Positions 56,928 to 64,000 of a DNA stretch of 64,000 nt are shown piece by piece. Both the position numbers and the translations under genes were made by a program. Source of the DNA: Carya illinoinensis (taxonomy: Eukaryota > Streptophyta > Magnoliopsida > Fagales > Juglandaceae); contig NC_056762.1 of the NCBI RefSeq assembly GCF_018687715.1, forward strand, positions 36,072,864 to 36,136,863, in the 5' to 3' direction. How positions within the stretch are numbered: the first letter of the stretch is position 1; each line of letters starts with the position of its first letter. A model generated the notes under the pieces. It saw only the letters and a list, made by a program, of their open reading frames with translations. It was not told the DNA's origin and made no database searches.

Positions 56928-57999
56928 TCAGTGACCATCACTTACGGCTGTGGATCTCTCGAGGAACCAAGGTACAGGAAAGTTATCTAATAATTGATCC
57001 AGAAAGCAACCATCCATGGCCGGTTCCGGGGCCAGTTCGTCAAAATCCTCAAGGCTTGGAAATAGATCGCTATCAAATATCATATCAGGCATATTGAAAG
57101 TGCCATTATTTCCATTTTCTTGCACCATTTGCTCAGCCTCTTTCTTCAAGCTCGCACTTTGCACAAACTCATCCTCGATGGATGCCATCAAAGGTGTTGT
57201 TGGAGAAAGGACTTTGGAAGAACTTGGAGAATTGTTTTTTCTTTTAGGTGTTGGGAACTTGCTCCGAGTGCTGCCAGCAAGGGAGTTTCGGCGAGTTGGA
57301 CGGGTGTGGTTGTGTTCTGAAGTGTAGGTTACAATGAAAACTCCCGGCTCCAAAGGGCTCCGTTCCACCTGTTTTCTTGCTGGACACCCTTTTGAACTGC
57401 TGCACCTGTAATAGCTCCTCGGATATGGGGATCCTTTGATGGGTTTCTGACCGTATTTCCGCCATGCCCACATATCTGAGCAAAGTCCCTCGGCTGCTGT
57501 CACATGTTCGACCACCCTTTTGTGCTGATTCTTCCTGCTGCAGTATACGGGGATTGAAAATTGTATCAGATTTTTGGAAAATCAATAAACTTTCAAATAC
57601 ATATATGAAATCTGGATTAAAGTCGCAAATATATTATATATAGATCACAGCAAAACTATTAGAATACCAAATCACCAACCTTCTTCTTGGTTCTTTTATA
57701 CTGGGCTTCTTTTCTGGTTGTTTGATATCTTTTGGAACGGATACGGAGCTGGCAAGGATGGTTTGTGAGGAAACGGGTTGCAAGACAGGGTAGATCAAAG
57801 GCTTGTAAAGCTTATCCAGTTCGTCTAAAACCGTTGCGGTTTCACTGATTTCAGGAAAACTTAAAAGGTCATCTTCTACAGCACAAGGAGGAGCAAAACA
57901 AGATTTTGGGTTCCCAAAGATTGTAGGCTGGGCTTCATTTATGCACCCTCTTACTACAGCTTGCAAATCCCAGTCCTCCATGCGCCCAAAATCACTCAT
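56928..57999 (-). CDS. WRKY29: Group IIe WRKY transcription factor (WRKY22/27/29 clade), 2 exons
   Basis: Exon 1 is 57999-57680 and exon 2 is 57534-56928; intron 145 bp, GT-AG; 927 nt, 308 codons. ATG 57997-57999 ([19 protein letters not shown]) is the first in-frame ATG; a second Met seven residues on matches the MEDWDL start of relatives. The WRKY domain has WRKYGQK at 131-137 and zinc ligands C151-X5-C157-X23-H181-N-H183. Upstream [12 protein letters not shown]...[12 protein letters not shown] and KKNQ-type basic residues, then [10 protein letters not shown] after the domain, match WRKY29 best. Family members bind W-boxes (TTGACC/T) and act downstream of MAP kinases in immunity. The C-terminus is acidic. 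The R-type intron usual inside the WRKY domain is absent here. Confidence 0.93.
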
Positions 58000-58013
58000 C
58001 AAGAACTTGGTGC

Positions 58014-58016
<3 letters not shown>

Positions 58017-58047
<31 letters not shown>
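58017..58047 (+). repeat. (AG)n repeat in the WRKY leader
   Basis: About 14 AG units between the TATA box and the ATG of the WRKY gene; on the transcribed strand it is a CT-rich leader. GA/CT repeats near plant start sites are often bound by BPC (GAGA-binding) factors; that role is inference here. Confidence 0.85.
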
Positions 58048-58050
<3 letters not shown>

Positions 58051-58136
58051 AGCAGAAGAGAGAAGAAGGAGCTGACTTTAGATTGTCTAAGAACTGTAAA
58101 TTAGAACCTTGTGAGGAAACTGAAGACTGGGTTCGG

Positions 58137-58143
58137 TTATATA
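58137..58143 (-). promoter_or_regulatory. TATA box of the WRKY gene
   Basis: The minus strand reads TATATAACCG, about 140 bp upstream of the ATG. Its position relative to the CT-rich leader is normal for a plant promoter. Confidence 0.7.
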
Positions 58144-58227
58144 TTGAGGAAAGAGAGAAGGAGATACGACTTTCTAAAAGCTTCGTTTTGAACTACACGA
58201 ATACCATTTCCCCGAGTTCCTAATAGA

Positions 58228-58248
58228 TTGACTTTTGAAAAAAGTCAA
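58228..58248. promoter_or_regulatory. Palindromic pair of W-boxes in the WRKY promoter
   Basis: TTGACTTTT and its exact reverse complement AAAAGTCAA are separated by GAA. Each arm holds a W-box core TTGAC(T). The site lies about 85 bp upstream of the TATA box, and a further W-box (AGTCAA on the plus strand) is at 58356-58361. WRKY factors bind TTGAC(C/T), so self- or cross-regulation is likely. Confidence 0.75.
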
Positions 58249-58361
58249 AGGTTAGGACAAACAGTAACTATATTCGCATCAACGTCTACTCGCTTTACAT
58301 TTGGCCCAAATCTTCTCGATCGGTCGGTGATTTGAAGCAGCAATTCTAGAGTTGAAGTCAA

Positions 58362-58677
58362 GGAAACCGGGCGAGTTTAGATTTTTATGTTCTCTGGAAT
58401 ATCGGTTACGTTTAGCAGAGTCATGGATAATTTCTCCGCTCACACAATTTCGTGCGTCGGCCGCGTGGATACATACTGGCATACCGCTAATGGGTTTTGG
58501 TCAAAAATTTATTATTTTTCTACGGAACTTGCATGTGATTAATTATTCTGCCTCTTTTAAAAATATTTATAATGCTAAGACACTGATTCATGAAGCATTA
58601 TCGTATTAATGATACTAACTTTTTAACTTGTTTTTAATTTAATTGTTTTTTGTTTCATATGGCTCTTGCAAGGTATG

Positions 58678-58723
<46 letters not shown>

Positions 58724-60744
58724 ATTATGATAAGATCTAAATATTATAGTACTGTTCATACATGAGTATATATCTATGATCTCTTTCCGATTTGCATGAT
58801 CTGGACCATAATTTTAAGAAATTTCAATCAATTAGCCTAGTTTATCCACTATTGAGCAATGCTACAAATAATCATGAAGTGTGTAAGTACCGTGCAGTCA
58901 TTTTAAAAAAAAAATAGAGTCTATTATTAAAAAATTAATTTTTTTAATATAAATTTCGTATTTATTCATTTTTTTTAAGTGATTGTGTGATATTTATATT
59001 CTCACAACTATTACAACTATCATTTCTCTTTAAAATATGAGTAATGCTACAATTTTCATGTAAAGTAATAGTTCGATGAACTTTAAAGTGATTGATAGAT
59101 AGATATGTACAAAGGTAGTAGTATCGCATTCAGCTCTACGTATATTGTGGGCCGGGTTATGCTAGTGACAGGATCCCACGTATTTTACATATATCTTACC
59201 CTTGATAATTTGATTGGGACATGATATTATATATATATATATATATATATAGAAGGCCTAGCTAGGGTATATATCTTGATTGGTCCCTGATCTCCCTTGT
59301 GCACTCACTCGATTGCAAAGAGAAGGATATATAGCTTGAACCCCTAAATGGCAAACCCATTTTCTGATCGATTCCCATCAGGCTCATGCATGTCAACCCT
59401 AGCTTGCTCGCTCCCACTTTGATGAGAAAAACGAAGACATGCCCATTCTAACTTCATAACTTTGTTCACAAAATCAGGATTTTACGCAAAAGGAAACAAC
59501 ATGCACCGCCGTTCAAAGACAAGAAATTATATCCCAGTCAAACCACCATAAAAGTCAGTTTACTCTGCTTGCAAGTTGCCAGCTAGTATATATATATATA
59601 TACTCCTTAATAACTGGGACTCATGAGAAGCCCCGAGTTTTATTAATATATATATTGTCTAGGGCTGGGGATGAACCAAAACGAAGAGAAAATAACCAAA
59701 CGTTTGTAAGGTATGAAATGATGATGATCATCAGACTGTTTTCAGCTGGGCAAAAAAAAAAAACGAATAGAGGACAATATTGAAAGTGAAACTTTTAAAT
59801 GATCAAGATACAAATTCGTGGAAAAGTTTAAAAGAATAATTAAGCATATATAAATTTTCCTTAAAAAGAAAAATAGAAAAAGAAAAGGAATGGTTCCGTG
59901 AAATGGAAGGCAGCGCAGCAAGAATGGACTTTTGGTGACCACCATAGCACTAGTTCTTGGCGTGATTTTAAGAAGAAATACGTTGATATCTTCTCAGCTT
60001 GGCTTATATGCATATATAGATAGAGCAGGAAGAGGACCTAGTGAGCATAGGGCATAGGCAACTTGGGGGAGCCTTTGAAATTGGATGAAGGGGACTGTAC
60101 CACGCGGAGTGGTGATGATTGATGAGAAACCGCGTCTTTCAGTCGGCGTTTAATTCTGTCTGTATTTTTTTTTTTGTCAAAACTTTGACGCCGAAAACCA
60201 CCTTGCCATATAAAATTAATGTGTGCCGTGTGTGTGTATATATATAATATTATACGATTTGAAGGTAGAATTGAGATCTTACCAATATATGGAAGCCCGT
60301 GCGAAACGTCAAAGTGGACAATGCACGCAGGCAGGCTAGAATTAGGAACAAGTCCAAAGGATACACACCTAATTAGTTGATAATGCTGTGTCTTTAACGT
60401 CCCGTGATTTGTCTTTGAGAGGAAGGCCCTCTAATAATTCCAAGATATTAGATTTTACTAATTATAATCTACAGAAAATTCATTGATCATTGTGGCTATA
60501 TATGATTATGCAAATGGTACTGAAGCGTACGTGAGGCGATTGGGATTCGGAATATACGATTAATGCATGTAACCGGACATGACTTCAAGGCTAATGACAC
60601 ATGATTTATAATTATTTTTATAATTTTATTGCAATTAGAGGATAATTATGCAAGATTTAAATAAGTTGTAAAAAAAATATCACTATTCTAGTTGATCATG
60701 TTGTGAATAATACCTACGTCAAAGTAATAAAACTTTGCTTACAA
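58362..60744. other. WRKY upstream intergenic region
   Basis: No gene was recognised. It contains TA repeats at about 58679-58730, 59230-59252 and 59585-59601. Open frames are short and low complexity. Confidence 0.5.
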
Positions 60745-61556
60745 AACAGTCTCTTTTTATTTTTTTCCACTCTCCTTAGACGCCTTCCCTAACAGTCTTT
60801 AGGATTCTTCATCATAATCCATCACTGTGGCTCCGAACCCCCTCCGCCCCTAGTCGGCCCCATGGCCCTTTTGTCTCTAGGTTTTTATGTTTATCTCGCC
60901 GATCTACTGCTCCCGGCATCCTTTGTCGTACACGCACAGCTTCTATGGCCTCTACAGCTGCTAATCTTCATGCCTGAAGAAGAAATCTATGATTTTGCTC
61001 AATGCTTTCCTTGCACACGCGGGCTCCACTGTTTGCATTTTCTACGCGCAGCCGCGTCTTGGAGAGGCTTTTGAGGATCGACTTCACTTGACCTTGATCC
61101 TTCGGATCAACTCATCAGCTCTCCTCATACTGTGTCGTGGCCCCTCGCCAACGACTCGATTTAGATTTTGACTGCTACTCTATGTTACCGTTTTTCCTAA
61201 ACCGTGATCTTGACAGAAGAATCGTGGACCTCTCTAAAAATCATTTCAAAACAAGTGACAGTACCCCAGTCATCTCTCCCGTTTCTAGCGAAGGTCCTAT
61301 TGTCTCTAGCGGTGGTTCCTTTGTTTGGTTTTATGCGATCGTCTTTCCGTCTTTCTATAAGACGGCATCCTCTTGTAAGATATGAGTAAAGATCAAGAAA
61401 TTTATCTCGAATAAGTCCATTCTTTTTTTTTCATTTTCACCACTATACACTGTTATTTATTACTTGGAACATTTGTTGAGAAACCATACTTCCTCCTTAT
61501 GTATCATCTCTTTAACGTAATGTAATGAAGCCTGTTTAAAAAATAAATAAATAAAT
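60745..61556 (+). mobile_element. Retroposed insert of unknown origin, about 810 bp, with TSD and A-rich tail
   Basis: AAAACTTTGCTTACAA occurs at 60729-60744 and again at 61557-61572. The right copy is preceded by a TAAAAAATAAATAAATAAAT tail. The insert is more GC-rich than its surroundings and ends GTAATGTAATGAAGCCTGTTT before the tail, like the 3' end of a transcript. Open frames exist (60862-61074, 61137-61385) but match nothing I recognise. It could be a LINE 5' fragment, a SINE-like element or a processed transcript. Confidence 0.75.
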
Positions 61557-61572
61557 AAAACTTTGCTTACAA

Positions 61573-64000
61573 TTGCTTCACTGACGTAGCACAATTCTCG
61601 TACAACTTGCAGGTCAGTCTTAGCATTCAGGCATGTATTTAATTAAAGTACATGACAAACAGACAGTCAAGAAAGTTAAGTCATAATAAATAAATACGTA
61701 GCTTTTAAGAACCTATTCTGAGTTAATAAAAGCAATTTTATAGCTAATCCCCATACATTGGATCCGCCATGCATGCAATTAAGTCGGGTCTATCCAGTTA
61801 CAAGATGGAATAATAGAGAGATATCGCACTTTCATTTAAGGGTTTTGGGGCATGCCGTGCAATATTCATCAACCTCTAACTGCCTTCTTAAAGCATTCAC
61901 ATTAGGTGAGAATCAAATTTCTCATAATTTAAGATTTATTATAAAATTTTAATCAAAATATCCCCACCTCGAAATCTCTATTTTAGAAAAAAAATTTATG
62001 AGACTCACTATTTATTCTTTAACTAATTTTTTATCAATATTTTAAATAATTTCTAATATATAAAATAAATATTTTTCCAATCATTTACAATTTCTCTCAT
62101 ACTCATATTTATTATAGTTTTAAATATTAATTTTAAAAATAATTTAATTAATTACGAAAATATTAAAAAAATTAATTTTAAAAATATTATCATATCCACA
62201 AATAAATAATTTAAATTTTTATTTAAAATATTCACTATAGTAATAGTTCAAAATATAAGAAAAAATATTGAGTAGTTAAGTTTGTAAATGGAAGTAAGAA
62301 AAAAGTAATAAAGAAATAATAGAGAAATATTATTTTAATAGAATAGAGAAAGAATAGGGAATGGAATGTAGAAAATTTTTGAAAGATTCTTAAAATTTAG
62401 GAAAAAGTTTTAGGGAATGTATTTTTTAACTAAATTATAGAAACTTTTATGGAGAATGAGATGTAAATACTTTTAATTAGGGATTCATAACTATTGCCTG
62501 TCGGCTTTCAAATATCATGTTTTATTGTCTCTCTCTGCCAAAACATTGCCTATAAAACCAATGTTAGGTCGAGATCCTTCCTCTTTCTGAGGTAGCACTG
62601 TCATGATCATGTTCTCCACAACCAAAACAAAGGCCAAGCTGTCTTTCATCGATACAATGAAACAAAAAAAACATAGACCGATCGAGTTGAATTCAAAAGT
62701 TCACGTTTTGATTTCTTGGTGCATTTTCTCCACAACCAAAACGGAGACTATAGAATTCGAACATCCTGCAACGACGAAACGATTCAAGTAGAAGGTTGAA
62801 TCATCAGTGTTTCCACTGAAGTAGTGGGGCCTGAAAATTATAGCTTCTATGGGTACAGGATCAGGAAGATCGTTCAAGGAAATGGACACGAGCGTATTGC
62901 TCATAAGATTGAAACATGCGAGAGAAAATACAGCCATCATATGCTTGCAATCAACAATGGATCGGAGAGCATTAATTCATATGAAGATGTTAGCTAGGCA
63001 CGTCCAGATCAAAGCCCTGGGAGCCTAACGACAGAAGAAAGGCTGATGGCTCGTTCAATTTGCAACAACAATAAAACATGGAAGCTATTAATCAAAGATC
63101 ACTTTCATATGAAATACCATCAGACAATATTGCGAGCATGCATATATATATATATATATAATATCTTTACATCCACTAACATTCGTAGCGGATGGCACCC
63201 ATCAAATTGATCCGTAGTTCCCACGAGAGAGATTATCAGACCGCTGATTTCCAAAAAATGTCTTGCCACAAGTGGAAGAATACCACCAATAGGCCTACTA
63301 AAACGTCTTCTTGTCAACATGCCTCTAGAGAAACAAGTATTAAAGAACCAGGTTTATCTCAAATGAGTGCTTAAAGAAAGATCAGGTTATTGCCGACTTT
63401 GTAGGTTCATTGTATTATATATTCAAATCTGCCAATACAAGTGAGATACCAACACCGTAATTTTGTGCAAGCCTCACCCAAATAATGATGCTGACCAATA
63501 TTACATTCCAGCGAAACAATGAAAGGATAAATTATCCAAAAATATCTCCATCTAATTATCACAACAGATCTAGCAAGGGCGTCATCCTAAATAACCCATA
63601 AGCTAGCCTCAGCTGCAATACACGGATCGGTATGGCCAACTCAAATTCCCCGGAAAAGAATATACCAATAACAAAAATAAACTCACTTTCTCCTTCTAAA
63701 TGTAAACTCTTCCTACTGGTGCTGCAGTAACGCCAAAAATTTGTACCAAAATACTTCAGCCTGTCCTCGATGTAAGACTCACTCTTTTTCCTTCCACATG
63801 AAACTTCTGACTACCTTGTATCTGCAGTTACAACCCAATGTTTCATGAATTGCACACAAAAAAATAAAAAGCGAAAGAAACACAAAAATTATACATCTTC
63901 ATATTTGAATAGAGCATCCTTCCTCAGTATTTACTTTTACTGATGAACCAAAGGACAGACTCTTAATAGTGATATAACTCGAAGGATCTCAGTTTGTTAC
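61573..64000. other. Distal intergenic region
   Basis: AT-rich with no supported gene. A 17-bp word TTCTCCACAACCAAAAC is repeated at about 62612 and 62727, and a TA repeat lies at 63143-63161. A weak RNase H-like phrase (KDQVIADFVGSL near 63372-63407) is too short to call. The last 300 bases may approach another gene, but no exon could be supported. Confidence 0.4.

Noticed and set aside
62701..62940. Minus-strand 79-codon frame that looks protein-like (LNDLPDPVPIEAIIFRPHYF)
   Set aside because: No family recognised, no splice context or neighbours to support it. It could be a gene remnant but cannot be called.
63372..63407. RNase H-like phrase KDQVIADFVGSL, as in Gypsy polyproteins
   Set aside because: Only a dozen residues, with no RT or integrase wording on either side.

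Overview
The window is nuclear DNA of a woody-type eudicot plant: genes with many GT-AG introns, AT-rich spacers, long CT/GA and TA microsatellites, L1-type LINEs, tRNA-derived SINEs, Tourist- and hAT-type MITEs and a Ty1/copia LTR retrotransposon. The species cannot be fixed from sequence alone. The MITE style (GGCCCCGTTTGG ends, GATGAGATGAG interior) made me think of Fagales such as Juglandaceae, but that is only an impression.

Three host genes are supported. (1) Positions 787-36766, + strand: a PIAL1/PIAL2-type SP-RING SUMO E4 ligase gene of 16 exons (847 codons) stretched over 36 kb, because introns 1, 2, 7, 11, 12 and 13 are packed with nested transposons. (2) Positions 52614-55140, + strand: an intact 8-exon GH9 class-B endo-1,4-beta-glucanase (511 codons). 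(3) Positions 56928-57999, - strand: a 2-exon group IIe WRKY factor of the WRKY22/27/29 clade, closest to WRKY29, convergent with the glucanase gene.

The PIAL introns hold at least six L1 LINE insertions or fragments, including one almost complete but broken element at 17447-23014 sitting inside an older LINE. They also hold three SINEs with target-site duplications, four Tourist-like MITEs with TTA or TCA duplications (two of them split by a LINE), and hAT-type MITEs with exact 8-bp duplications. All 15 splice junctions still join in frame. One uses a GC-AG intron. The only sign of damage is a possible C-terminal frame change.

Between PIAL and the glucanase gene lies a 13.7-kb Ty1/copia element (38825-52554, - strand) with 294/295-bp LTRs and an exact GGCTC duplication. 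It landed directly against the TATA box of the glucanase gene. The copia body is broken. It carries a ~1.1-kb sense-oriented cytochrome P450 (CYP89-like) gene fragment inside gag-pol, and a ~7.6-kb LTR-like non-coding block between integrase and reverse transcriptase. That block itself holds a hAT MITE with an 8-bp duplication.

The strongest things to follow up are the P450 fragment carried by the copia element, the promoter-severing insertion at the glucanase TATA box, a near-perfect inverted W-box pair in the WRKY promoter, and the irony that a gene family implicated in transposon silencing (PIAL/MOM1 in Arabidopsis) is itself a transposon reservoir.
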